This document shows, in pieces, positions 19,843-27,260 of a stretch of 58,467 bases of DNA. The translations under genes were made by a program, and so were the position numbers. The stretch's first letter is position 1. Each line of letters starts with the position of its first letter. The notes below the pieces were generated by a model. The model saw nothing but the letters and a program-made list of their open reading frames with translations. It was not told the DNA's origin and ran no database searches. Source of the stretch: Lachnospiraceae bacterium. GTDB lineage: Bacteria > Bacillota > Clostridia > Lachnospirales > Lachnospiraceae. Location of the stretch: assembly GCA_017430085.1 (NCBI GenBank), contig JAFRNR010000055.1, positions 1 to 58,467 of the forward strand. The letters are read 5' to 3'.

Positions 19843-21417
19843 TTATCTTGCAGGTTCATCGAAATAATGAAAAGTCGCTTCATCTTTTGTGATCCTTTTA
19901 TACTCGACGATCTCATACTTGCCTGCAATCTTTTCAAACAGGGCTATTGCCGCTTCCATGTCGTTCTCTTCGGCTACCAAGCAGACCAGAACCCTTCCTT
20001 CTTCCTGCCCTTCCGCAGCCCACCCATCATACCTTGTCAACGGCATGTACTGCATCAATTTGTTCTCTTCTTCACTTCCCTCTCCTAAAATGACCCGCTG
20101 ATTGACCTCGCCTATCACCTGATCGATCTCACTGATACATTTCAACTGGGCCATACTTATGGAGACGTACGTTTTTCCTTCTCTCTCTTTTTCCTGCTGT
20201 TCAGAGCTGGCCAGCCAGGCTTCCCGCAATTCATCGGTCTGGACCAGACGCGTTCTCGGTTTGTTCACACGGGAATCAGACAGAGTCGGTTCCAGGGAAA
20301 TAAGTACCTTATCCTCCAGAACAGCACAGCAGTTCTCCTGCCAGTCTATATCCAGGATGGCAGTCTGAGGGTATCCGCAGAATTCCTCCACTTCCTGTAC
20401 CGTCAGATCGATTTGCATGAACATTGCCAGCGCCCCCATGCAAAGCTGCTCTTTTATGTACTCCTCCGCCGCCAGGCACATTGAAGTCCTGAAATCAGGA
20501 TCGGTCGGCGCTCCATACGCTTGATAATACCCCAGATTTTCCCAATACTGTTCGACAGAGATTCCCAGCGCCGCAGCCAGTGAATAGTAAGTCTGGCTGA
20601 TAACCTCTGCGTGAGACTGTACTTCATCTTCAGATAGAGAAAACTCACAGCATGCCAGAATGCCATGCAAGTAATCCGCCCTGCCTATAAACTGGCTGAT
20701 ACCTTTTAGATCCCGAAGTCTGACATGTATAAAGCTCTGATAAAACTCTTCGATGGAGCGAAACTGATTGTTTCTCAACACCGTTTTCCCCGATTCTGCT
20801 TCCAGATCCATATCCATGATCCGATCTACACGGTAGGTGATCAGTTCCGGCTCTTCCGGCAGAACATCGTTTTCATCCGTTTTTTTCCATAACCATGTTC
20901 CGACCTCGCCTTTTCTCTTTCCTATCAGTTCCGTCTGTAGAGAAAGAACCGTTTCCTTTCCGGTCGTAAGGACCCACAACTGTTCTTCACAATCATTTCC
21001 CCGGGAAAGAAAAGTGACCAAAACAAAGTCTCCCTCTTCCGCACGATCTTCAGCATTCCTTTCGGTAAGGGGGAAATCCATGCCGAAAATACGGTAAAGA
21101 TCTTCCGCAAAGTTCCATCTTATCTCCGGGAACTCTGGTTTTACTGCTTTTATTCCGTTATAATCGATCTTCAGAATGGTACTGTCGATGATCCCAAGCG
21201 ATGCCAGAAATGCTCGGGTCGCTTCGTGAACAGGGAGCGGCGAAACAGCCGGCTGTTCAGCCGTTTCGCACTGTTCTCCCGCTATTTCGCTGCTTCCCAC
21301 CAAAAAGATGTCGGATGATTCATCATGAATATCCGACTCTGTTGTTGGCTTGCTGCAAGAGCATAATACGGCTGAGAACAAAAGTATGACAATTATTATG
21401 ACTGTTTTTGCCTTCAT
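19843..21417 (-). CDS. Foldase-like lipoprotein with C-terminal domain shared with the adjacent protease
   Basis: A 524-residue lipoprotein (signal ILLFSAVLCSC). Residues 90-210 contain an FKBP-like segment (EEGDFVLVTFLSRGN, LQTELIGKRKGEVGTW, ITYRVDRIMDMD) and residues 215-350 a trigger-factor-like helical part (FYQSFIHVRLRDLKGIS, ALGISVEQYWENLGYY). The last 95 residues (LKCISEIDQVIG to VEYKRITK) align with the pro-region of the protease encoded by the next gene. Expected outside the membrane as a foldase or holdase, perhaps for that protease. The ATG at 21417 follows GGAGAGCG. Paralog of 17531-18874. Confidence 0.75.
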   Translation of the reverse strand: MKAKTVIIIVILLFSAVLCSCSKPTTESDIHDESSDIFLVGSSEIAGEQCETAEQPAVSPLPVHEATRAFLASLGIIDSTILKIDYNGIKAVKPEFPEIRWNFAEDLYRIFGMDFPLTERNAEDRAEEGDFVLVTFLSRGNDCEEQLWVLTTGKETVLSLQTELIGKRKGEVGTWLWKKTDENDVLPEEPELITYRVDRIMDMDLEAESGKTVLRNNQFRSIEEFYQSFIHVRLRDLKGISQFIGRADYLHGILACCEFSLSEDEVQSHAEVISQTYYSLAAALGISVEQYWENLGYYQAYGAPTDPDFRTSMCLAAEEYIKEQLCMGALAMFMQIDLTVQEVEEFCGYPQTAILDIDWQENCCAVLEDKVLISLEPTLSDSRVNKPRTRLVQTDELREAWLASSEQQEKEREGKTYVSISMAQLKCISEIDQVIGEVNQRVILGEGSEEENKLMQYMPLTRYDGWAAEGQEEGRVLVCLVAEENDMEAAIALFEKIAGKYEIVEYKRITKDEATFHYFDEPAR

Positions 21418-21447
21418 AGCGCTCTCCATACGATCTGTTTGTAAAAC

Positions 21448-22758
21448 TTAGTACATGTTTACATTCAATCCGTTTAAAACCGGCCCGGGCTTAAGGAACA
21501 AATATTCCCAGGTCGAATATCCCAAAGCGATTCCCACACATTTTGCACTTGTCCCACTCGTAATAGCAAATGCCACCCCACCACTATCGCCTTCCTGAAC
21601 CATTTGCGGAGTCTCCAGTGATCCATTTGACAGAATCAGCCCGTAATGCCACAAACCGTCAATCTCATTATATCTGGATTCGTTATTACTAACCACCTTT
21701 CCTTTCGTCAATTGTGTGCTCATACCGCTTTTGTAGAACACAGTTCCAACTGCAGGAGTATAGTACGTTCCGTTCAATACCGCAGGTTGGTAAACAGTTC
21801 CCCCAGATGATCCCGGAATAGTTGAATACTGAACATTTTGAGTAATAATCGCATTACCGTTTGTAATTTTTACAAAGGCAGCATCAACTGAGGTCCAATA
21901 TGCTCTCCTGTCAATAATACCAATCTGCTGCATAGAGCCACTAAATGCCGGGTATAATGTAACAAGTTGTCCTACGCTATTACCATGTGCACAGGTAACA
22001 AGTCCGTAGTTTGTTTCACCGTCATAATCATAATAGGCTCTAAAGCCAAGTGAATAATCCCCAGCTCCGGTAATCTTTATACCGCTTCCGGGATTAACCG
22101 GGAAGGAGGCGGGCTGCAGAGTATTCTCCTCCATCTTCGCCACTTTGTACTCTACGTTCGAGTAATCACCGATCACTTCTTTGAATGCCAGAACAGCCTT
22201 ATCAAAATCACGATGATTTGATGCCACTAGACGAACTTCTATAATTCCATCGATAGAATTATAATTCGTACAAGGGAAGAAACCCATTAACTCTTCATAA
22301 TCCGAATTGCCGCTCTTGCTCAGGACTGCTTTGTTTACGACAGTCAGTTTTTTGCTGATTTCCTCCAGATATTTCATATCGGAAAAATAAGATGTCTTTC
22401 CGTTACCGAAAACGACTGCCGTTTCCCAAGCAAGTCCCATTAGTTCTTCCTGTCCATTGAAATCCACGAGCTTGATAATAAGTTCATTGGAATCATCAAT
22501 ATAGGCTCCGGAAAAGGAGTTGTAGAGGGTCTCAGATGCCTCGCCCTCCAGGTAATGCATGAGAAGCATATAATCACGCGAGGCGGCTTGGTTTTTGGTC
22601 AGTTCATCCAAGGCAGTTTGTTCTGCTGCCTCTTGACTGACCTCTACTGTTTCCGGAGGCACTTTTTCCTGTTCTTCCGCAGATACTCTGCTGCCTGCGC
22701 CGAAAATGGCGGTGATGATCAGCATTAAGATGCTGAGTTTCGCGAAGATTTTATTCAT
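21448..22758 (-). CDS. Secreted trypsin-like serine protease with long pro-region
   Basis: A 436-residue secreted protein. Signal peptide 1-26 (IFAKLSILMLIITAIFG, SRVSA). Pro-region about 45-215. Chymotrypsin-fold domain 225-436 with the triad His 258 (LVTCAHG), Asp 292 (TSVDAAFVK) and Ser 392 (QEGDSGGV). The catalytic part resembles bacterial S1 proteases of the alpha-lytic/glutamyl type, including KSGMSTQLTKGKV, and PGSSGG at 315-320 is a second Gly/Ser stretch. Such enzymes need a pro-domain for folding; here the pro-domain matches the C-terminus of the lipoprotein encoded downstream. Expected extracellular. The ATG follows AGAGGAGAC. Confidence 0.85.
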   Translation of the reverse strand: MNKIFAKLSILMLIITAIFGAGSRVSAEEQEKVPPETVEVSQEAAEQTALDELTKNQAASRDYMLLMHYLEGEASETLYNSFSGAYIDDSNELIIKLVDFNGQEELMGLAWETAVVFGNGKTSYFSDMKYLEEISKKLTVVNKAVLSKSGNSDYEELMGFFPCTNYNSIDGIIEVRLVASNHRDFDKAVLAFKEVIGDYSNVEYKVAKMEENTLQPASFPVNPGSGIKITGAGDYSLGFRAYYDYDGETNYGLVTCAHGNSVGQLVTLYPAFSGSMQQIGIIDRRAYWTSVDAAFVKITNGNAIITQNVQYSTIPGSSGGTVYQPAVLNGTYYTPAVGTVFYKSGMSTQLTKGKVVSNNESRYNEIDGLWHYGLILSNGSLETPQMVQEGDSGGVAFAITSGTSAKCVGIALGYSTWEYLFLKPGPVLNGLNVNMY

Positions 22759-22819
22759 GATTTTTTGTCTCCTCTTTTGTTGTTTTGATTATTCAGTTTT
22801 TCTGAATCGGTCAGGCTAA

Positions 22820-22891
22820 GCGGCCAGCGGCCGCCCCTGCACAATTATCGGGTTCCCGATGCCACTGTAGGGGCGGGCATCGCCCGCCCGC
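22820..22891. repeat. Two palindromic repeats upstream region of lipoprotein and protease genes
   Basis: GCGGCC-A-GCGGCCGCCCCTGC at 22820-22840 and GGGCGGGC-AT-CGCCCGCCCGC at 22871-22891, separated by a small ATCGGG/CCCGAT hairpin. They belong to the same intergenic palindrome families found at 12955, 19742, 26961 and 36733. Confidence 0.7.
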
Positions 22892-22925
22892 AATGTTATA
22901 TCAACTGCACAAAACATATTTGGTT

Positions 22926-24395
22926 CTATGGAATCAGCTGCACATACTTCTCCGCGTATTCCTTCGCCTGTCCCATATCACTGAATGACAGAACATCGAT
23001 ACCCTTCATCACCGGCGTCAGGTGGCAGTTGTCCGCCGGATCCATGGTGAATGCCAGGAAATACGGGGCTCCCATAGGGGAATCTTTCATATAAATCACG
23101 ATATTTTCCAGAGAAGTCTCCCTGCCGATAGTTTTTAACCAGGCATACACGCAGGCACGGACGGTCTTTTCATTTTCCACATTCTGCTGCCAGCCGGCAA
23201 ACTGCTCTTTCTGTCTGCTGAGCCAGGGTTCTGATGCCTGAGAGTAGGTCGCAAAGGAAATCGGGATTTCAGGGCAGACGTACGTTTCCGGATCTTTTTC
23301 CAATTCGTTCAGGGCAAAAGCATAATCCTTCCACCAGTCTTCGCTCGCGATCGAATCTACAGGATTCCTGTAACCAATAAACAGGTTAGCCGGATCATCC
23401 AGGAACAGAAGGTCACTGGCAAAGTAACTGCCGTCAGTGTACTGATCCTGCTGGTAATTGTATTCGACGCCGCAGCCGGTACTGTTTTCCAGAATTGCCT
23501 GCATAAACGTATCCGTGTACCACTGATCTTCCGCGATCCGCAGCGGCCAGTCGTATTTGCTGTCCATCTCTTTTTCCATGGCCTCCTGATCGGCCGGAGC
23601 AGTCTTTCCGTAATACTTCCGATTGAGTTCCGTGAGTTCCGGGCTGAATCTGGCAATATACCAGCCCTCTCCGGTGTTGAGCCACCCGCAGAGCGTCCCG
23701 GTCTCCAACCAGTAATCTCCGGCCTTCCGCAATTCTCCGGTCACCTGGATCCGTGATTCAAAGAGTTCCTCTGCCGGAAGGTAATCCTTATGAAAGACTT
23801 TGAAGTTCCACAGTACCCAGTGCGGACGAACATGGTCAAAGCCTTCTTCCTTGTAGGCATAGATCTCACTGATCAGTTCCTCTTCCGAAACGTCCCGAAG
23901 GGCCAGGATGTATTCGTCCACGAATTCCAGTCTGATCGGATTTCCTTCTGAATCCCGGTACAGGCCGTCTACACGGTAGAGGTGATATCCTTCCGGAATC
24001 TCCAAGGTTAGATCGAGAGCTGCAATATAATACTTATTATCCTTCTTCTTATCTTCCGTCTTTCCGGTTGCTTTCTGCAGAAGATCCGGCAGAGTTGCAC
24101 TTGCCCTGATCTGTCCGGCAGGGGCAACATCTCTCAACAGGGAACCGTATTTTAGTTCCTGAACATTGAAGCGCTGCTCTTCCATAACGGCTACAGGCTC
24201 CGTTGCCGGCTGTTCCGTAGCAGGCAGCTCTGTGGCGTTTTTTTCCGCGGGTGATTGAGCCGTAGTCTCCTGAGCCGAAGTAGTTTCAGACGTGCTGTCT
24301 TTTGCGGTGTCCGGAGTTCCGGAGCATGCGGTTAGCAGCAGTGTAAGACTTAATACAGCAGCCAGGATATTCTGCCAGTTGAATGATTTTTTCAT
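22926..24395 (-). CDS. Lipoprotein of unknown function
   Basis: A 489-residue lipoprotein with lipobox LLTAC (Cys 24) and a Thr/Glu/Pro-rich linker to about residue 75 (SETTSAQETTAQSPAEK). The body has no recognised motif. It is rich in aromatic residues (GDYWLETGTLCGWLNTGEGWY, EDWWKDYAFALNELEK) and ends with DVLSFSDMGQAKEYAEKYVQLIP. It could be a substrate-binding or protease-associated surface protein. The ATG follows AAAGGAGGTCGTC, and the small frame upstream ends inside this ribosome-binding site, so the two may be translationally coupled. The stop codon is TAG. Confidence 0.72.
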   Translation of the reverse strand: MKKSFNWQNILAAVLSLTLLLTACSGTPDTAKDSTSETTSAQETTAQSPAEKNATELPATEQPATEPVAVMEEQRFNVQELKYGSLLRDVAPAGQIRASATLPDLLQKATGKTEDKKKDNKYYIAALDLTLEIPEGYHLYRVDGLYRDSEGNPIRLEFVDEYILALRDVSEEELISEIYAYKEEGFDHVRPHWVLWNFKVFHKDYLPAEELFESRIQVTGELRKAGDYWLETGTLCGWLNTGEGWYIARFSPELTELNRKYYGKTAPADQEAMEKEMDSKYDWPLRIAEDQWYTDTFMQAILENSTGCGVEYNYQQDQYTDGSYFASDLLFLDDPANLFIGYRNPVDSIASEDWWKDYAFALNELEKDPETYVCPEIPISFATYSQASEPWLSRQKEQFAGWQQNVENEKTVRACVYAWLKTIGRETSLENIVIYMKDSPMGAPYFLAFTMDPADNCHLTPVMKGIDVLSFSDMGQAKEYAEKYVQLIP

Positions 24396-24407
24396 GACGA
24401 CCTCCTT

Positions 24408-24539
24408 TCAGTGTGAAAAAATCTCTAGGTCATTACGATTAGTTTGGAGAAATAACTCCGGTGGCTCCACAAATCGTGCAAACTCCGTTACTGTTAACAG
24501 TATGAGTAAGATGCTGAGTTTCGCGAAGATTTTTCTCAT
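24408..24539 (-). CDS. 43-residue peptide whose start duplicates the protease signal peptide
   Basis: MRKIFAKLSILLILLTV is nearly the same as MNKIFAKLSILMLIITA of the protease gene at 22758, and the ~60 bases upstream are also duplicated. Past codon 17 the sequences differ and the frame runs through about 25 unrelated residues to TGA. The start has GGGAGAAAAATC in front. The stop lies inside the ribosome-binding site of the 22926-24395 lipoprotein, so it may act as a coupled leader. Alternatively it is a remnant: in another frame the same DNA gives GVCTICGATGVISPN and a stop, which looks like a protein tail. Confidence 0.4.
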   Translation of the reverse strand: MRKIFAKLSILLILLTVTEFARFVEPPELFLQTNRNDLEIFSH

Positions 24540-24731
24540 GATTTTTCTCCCATTTCTGTTGTTTTGATTATTCAGTTTTCAGGATCGACCAGGCTCATTC
24601 GGCCTTGTTTTGCCTTATCTATTATTTAGGTGGGCCTCTTTGCTCATTTTAATGGTCTTGCTTCTTGCGCTGTTCATTATGCTCTTTCATCCCTATTCTG
24701 TTTTCGCTCTTATTTATGAAAACCAGCTGTA

Positions 24732-25079
24732 TTATTTATTCATTCCCCAGTTTCTTCTTGTTACTCGTAGTTCGGCGAATGCAACTCCACTTATAGTCCC
24801 GTTGACTTTTAACGTGTATGAATAATCAACAAGGACATCACAATATTTATCCAAAATGATGTAGAGGTTATTAGAAGCACTCCATGAAAACAGCATTGTA
24901 TTTCCCTGCCATAATTCCATGGTTGCTTCTATATATCCACTCCCCCATATTTCCGCATGACAATTTGCTTGAGTTCCATTAAACGTCAGTTGTAGTTGCG
25001 GTGCGGCGTGTGACGTGTTATCACACCACAGAGGGAGCAGGATCGCTGCTGTGAGTAAAATAATGGTTAGTTTTTTCAT
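24732..25079 (-). CDS. Small secreted protein of unknown function
   Basis: A 115-residue protein with a signal peptide (MKKLTIILLTAAILLP, likely cut after SHA at residue 26) and a mature part of about 89 residues with alternating beta-strand-like segments (LQLTFNGTQANCHAEIWG, ATMELWQGNTMLFSW, YSYTLKVNGTISGVAF). This suggests a small Ig-like or beta-sandwich fold. The ATG follows AAAAGGAGGCCG. It has a candidate ECF-type promoter at 25112-25139, 33 bases upstream, matching those in front of both ECF sigma operons. Confidence 0.68.
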   Translation of the reverse strand: MKKLTIILLTAAILLPLWCDNTSHAAPQLQLTFNGTQANCHAEIWGSGYIEATMELWQGNTMLFSWSASNNLYIILDKYCDVLVDYSYTLKVNGTISGVAFAELRVTRRNWGMNK

Positions 25080-25111
25080 TTTCGGCCTCCTTTTTTGCCT
25101 TTCTACTCCTC

Positions 25112-25139
25112 TAACGATCGAGAAAAGATAAATCGGACA
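25112..25139 (-). promoter_or_regulatory. Candidate ECF-sigma promoter of the small secreted protein gene
   Basis: Minus-strand TGTCCGATT (25131-25139), exactly 15 bases, then GTTA (25112-25115); the sequence just before GTTA is CGATC. The same elements with the same spacing occur before both ECF sigma genes (26577-26604, 28482-28509). A GAAACA stretch precedes TGTCC in this copy. No TTGACA/TATAAT pair is seen at this place. Confidence 0.55.
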
Positions 25140-25232
25140 TGTTTCAAAAAGTTTTTAAAAGATTTATACTTCAATCCACAATAAAATAGCGGGCTGCAAG
25201 AGCCCGCAAGAAGTGCACTAAATCAACAAGAC

Positions 25233-25931
25233 TTAACGTTTATTGATTATGTTCGATATTATCTTTATATTGGTTTCATGATCCAGCGTACTGAAAAATG
25301 TAAAATAAATCATTTCTTTGTCATCCATCCACACATAGTCATAATCATTAAGATCAAGTCGGTGATACTCTTCAATCTGCTGTCCTTTTATGTTAAACTG
25401 TGAATACGCCATCTCATTATTTAGGGGAGGAACATCGATCACCAGTCCCTCATCATATTTTCCGTACCCGAAATGTATCACATCCGTTTCACCGTATTTG
25501 ATTCCAATGCTATAGCTGCCACGTTCTTTGTTCTCTTCCTCAACAAGGGTTTCACCTCCCTCTGGAATCCATCCCAGCCTATATTCAGGCAAAGTTCCGT
25601 CCACAGCACTTCCGGAGAAACTGTAATGGAATACGTCTTCTATCACGGACTTGAACCATTCCGCCACAGCAGCCCGGGCCTTCGTATCAACGGCCAGCCA
25701 GGTAAACAGAACGATGGCGATCATGGCCGCAGTCATCCAGGCACGGCGGTGGCTGCGATGCGTTTTAAACTCCTTTACCTTCCGGTCCTGAAGAAGTTCT
25801 TCCATTCTATTCTGGAAAGCGGGCGACAGATCCATCGGCACCGTATTGGCGCTCTCATCCTCCATCATTTCCCGGATCAGCATGGCGGAGGCGTCATGGA
25901 TCGTTTCCGAGGTGATTTTCCGGTTTGTCAT
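25233..25931 (-). CDS. Membrane anti-sigma-like protein with DUF4367-type domain
   Basis: A 232-residue protein. The cytoplasmic N-terminus (KITSETIHDASAMLIREMMEDE, LSPAFQNRMEELLQ) is shared with the 27214-27786 protein, and residues 65-85 are a membrane helix (AWMTAAMIAIVLFTWLAV). The outside part resembles DUF4367: GWIPEGGETLVEEE, YDYVWMDDKEMIYFTFFSTLD. Its ATG overlaps the ECF sigma stop as ATGA, so the two are co-translated. The likely job is to hold that sigma factor at the membrane until an envelope signal arrives. The ATG at 25931 is preferred over one six codons earlier because it follows AAAGGAGACG. Confidence 0.8.
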   Translation of the reverse strand: MTNRKITSETIHDASAMLIREMMEDESANTVPMDLSPAFQNRMEELLQDRKVKEFKTHRSHRRAWMTAAMIAIVLFTWLAVDTKARAAVAEWFKSVIEDVFHYSFSGSAVDGTLPEYRLGWIPEGGETLVEEENKERGSYSIGIKYGETDVIHFGYGKYDEGLVIDVPPLNNEMAYSQFNIKGQQIEEYHRLDLNDYDYVWMDDKEMIYFTFFSTLDHETNIKIISNIINKR

Positions 25932-26461
25932 CTGACGTCTCCTTTCCATCTGTTCCGCATTGCTTTTAAGGCTCGTGCCGCTGTTTTCCGGACCGTTGCG
26001 GGCTTTTTGCCCAGCTGCGCTCCTATCTCATTATAGTTCATGCCCCAGAAATAGTGCAGTTCCAGGATCAGGCGCTGTTCTTCCGGCATCTTTGCCATTT
26101 CTTCCCTGACCCAGACGGTCAGGTCGGATTCTTCCGATCCTGCTTCTCCTTTGCCCGCTTTCTCGCAGGATTCCTCATAACTGATCTCCGATATCCTGCC
26201 CTTCTTTCTCAGGATATCCAGGGCGCGGTTCCGGGTGCAGACGGTCAGGAACGGGAGGATCTCCTCTTTCGGGATCCGGCGGAGCCGCTTGGGAGATTCC
26301 ATCAGCTTAACGAAGACGTCCTGCACGGCGTCCTCCGCTTCGTTCTCATCATTCAGGATCCGGTACGCCGTCCCTTTCAGGCGGCGGGCGTACTCCCGGT
26401 AAGCCCATTCAAACAGGTCTCTGTCTTCCGGGTCTTCCAGGGCCATGAACAGCAGCAACAT
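25928..26461 (-). CDS. ECF-family RNA polymerase sigma factor
   Basis: A 177-residue sigma-70 family protein with only regions 2 and 4. Region 2 at about 15-85 (FEWAYREYARRLKGTAYRIL, EAEDAVQDVFVKLM, CTRNRALDILRK) and region 4 at about 120-172 (MPEEQRLILELHYFWGMNYNEIGAQLG, with KPATVRKTAARALKAM as the recognition helix). It is followed with a 4-base overlap by a membrane anti-sigma-like gene. A candidate promoter of the type it may recognise lies at 26577-26604, 116 bases upstream, which suggests autoregulation. Confidence 0.9.
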   Translation of the reverse strand: MLLLFMALEDPEDRDLFEWAYREYARRLKGTAYRILNDENEAEDAVQDVFVKLMESPKRLRRIPKEEILPFLTVCTRNRALDILRKKGRISEISYEESCEKAGKGEAGSEESDLTVWVREEMAKMPEEQRLILELHYFWGMNYNEIGAQLGKKPATVRKTAARALKAMRNRWKGDVR

Positions 26462-26576
26462 GATCGGTCGTCTCCTTTATGCTTTTTATAGCATAGCGGG
26501 GAGTGGTTATCAAGGGCATTCGCGGACGCAGCTGCTGCTTGAGAACGGATTCAGCCTCCGGGGGCTTTCAACTACT

Positions 26577-26604
26577 TAACGATCGGAAGAGGCGGAATCG
26601 GACA
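26577..26604 (-). promoter_or_regulatory. Candidate ECF-sigma promoter of the first sigma/anti-sigma operon
   Basis: Minus-strand TGTCCGATT (26596-26604), 15-base spacer ending in CGATC, GTTA (26577-26580). It is identical in the key bases and spacing to the element at 25112-25139. It lies 116 bases before the sigma start codon. Confidence 0.55.
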
Positions 26605-26627
26605 GGGGATGAAACTTTTTTATTCAA

Positions 26628-26661
26628 GATCCTTCGGCTCGCTTCGCTCGCTCAGGATGAC
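26628..26661. repeat. CTTCGGCTCGCTTCGCTCGC dispersed repeat, copy 1
   Basis: A sequence with core TTCGGCTCGCTTCGCTCGCT followed by CAGGATGAC, containing internal dyads (GCGAAGCGAGC). Further copies are at 26993-27029 and 28538-28574. It does not code for anything recognisable and is probably a small dispersed intergenic repeat. Confidence 0.65.
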
Positions 26662-26720
26662 ACGGGGGAGGGAAGGGATTGGCGGTTGACAAAAAAACTC
26701 CACGGCCGTATAATGGCCGT

Positions 26721-26803
26721 GGAGGGTGATACCGGAAGACGGTTTTCCCCGAGTGAAAACGAAAAGACCGTTTACTTGTCAGGGTTAGCGGTCTTTTCTG
26801 TTA
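26721..26803 (+). ncRNA. Candidate small antisense RNA, copy 1
   Basis: A perfect consensus promoter (TTGACA-17-TATAAT) should start a transcript near 26721. The RNA could fold a 5' hairpin, ACCG-gaaga-CGGT inside GGG/CCC, and ends at a second hairpin whose arms are AAAAGACCG and CGGTCTTTT, followed by CTGTTATT. Length about 80-85 bases. There is no ribosome-binding site or frame. It converges on the minus-strand frame at 26805-26885 and shares its terminator. Existence is inferred from signals and from conservation of the signals in a second copy. Confidence 0.55.
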
Positions 26804-26804
26804 T

Positions 26805-26885
26805 TTAATCCTTTGAGCTTCTGCCCAGGGTATACCCCAGACCGAAGCTGGTCAAAACCAGGCTGATAATGGGTGTCTTGTTTGT
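26805..26885 (-). other. Conserved 26-codon hydrophobic reading frame, copy 1 (no start codon seen)
   Basis: The minus-strand frame reads TNKTPIISLVLTSFGLGYTL then GRSSKD and TAA, directly before the hairpin at 26761-26802. In copy 2 the frame reads TNKTSIISLVLTSFSLGYTL then GRRSMD. Of about ten base differences, half are at third positions and two more are silent Leu changes, which suggests selection on the peptide. It is preceded in frame by TAG with no ATG/GTG/TTG at the front, so it is either the tail of a decayed gene or uses an unusual start. It resembles small membrane toxins. Confidence 0.4.
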
Positions 26886-26960
26886 CTATCGTTTTTTGTG
26901 ATTCGGGCCGATGAAACATCGGCCCGTACGTTTTTTGTAAAATTGTCTAACAAATTGAAC

Positions 26961-27029
26961 GGGCGGCCGGTGGCCGCCCCTACGGATCTATAAGATCCTT
27001 CGACTCGCTTCGCTTGCTCAGGATGACTC
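26961..27029. repeat. GGCGGCC palindrome plus CTTCGACTCGC repeat, adjacent
   Basis: GGGCGGCC-GGT-GGCCGCCC followed by CTACG (26961-26984), then a copy of the TTCG(G/A)CTCGCTTCGCT(C/T)GCTCAGGATGAC repeat (26993-27029). No gene lies between 26462 and 27066 other than the elements listed; this 600-base gap is built of repeats. Confidence 0.65.
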
Positions 27030-27065
27030 TTTTTCACAGTCGTCTATGCTCCTCCACACGAGGGG

Positions 27066-27260
27066 TCATCGATTGATTTTAAACACCAGATAATGCTTGG
27101 CATCCGGTTCTGTTTTCAGGTACAGCACTTCCCGCTTCTCGCCCGGTACCGCAAAAACCTGCCATCCTATTTCAAGTCGTGCGCCGGAGAAGTTTTCCTC
27201 CGGAAATATGACTTTATTGGTTTTGTACATTGAGTTTAAAGATCCAATAAATATTGGCAT
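27066..27260 (-). pseudogene. Partial tandem duplicate of the anti-sigma-like protein C-terminus
   Basis: A 64-residue frame whose last 50 residues (VIFPEENFSGARLEIGWQVF, AVPGEKREVLYLKTEPDAKH) match the C-terminus of the 27214-27786 protein (INLPSEDFTAARLEIGMEVY, AVPGENNEVLYVKMEPNANI). It overlaps the end of that gene in another frame and has no ribosome-binding site. A tandem duplication joined out of frame is the simplest reading. A frameshift would turn the two into one protein with a repeated C-terminal domain. Confidence 0.6.

Larger units (their letters stand above)
26681..26937 (+). repeat. ~255-bp duplicated element, copy 1
   Basis: Aligns base by base with 28640-28896 in the same orientation. 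In order: TTGACA (26686-26691), 17 bases, TATAAT (26709-26714). The -10 box is flanked by a 10-bp inverted repeat, CTCCACGGCC and GGCCGTGGAG (26698-26724). Then come a leader identical in both copies, a hairpin with diverged loop (26761-26802), a 26-codon minus-strand frame (26805-26885), and a 21-bp palindrome with arms GGGCCGATG/CATCGGCCC (26914-26934). Confidence 0.85.

Noticed and set aside
26852-27037. 61-codon minus-strand frame through the repeat region
   Set aside because: It reads through three different palindromic repeats and lacks a ribosome-binding site; its end is in another frame than the conserved 26-codon frame.
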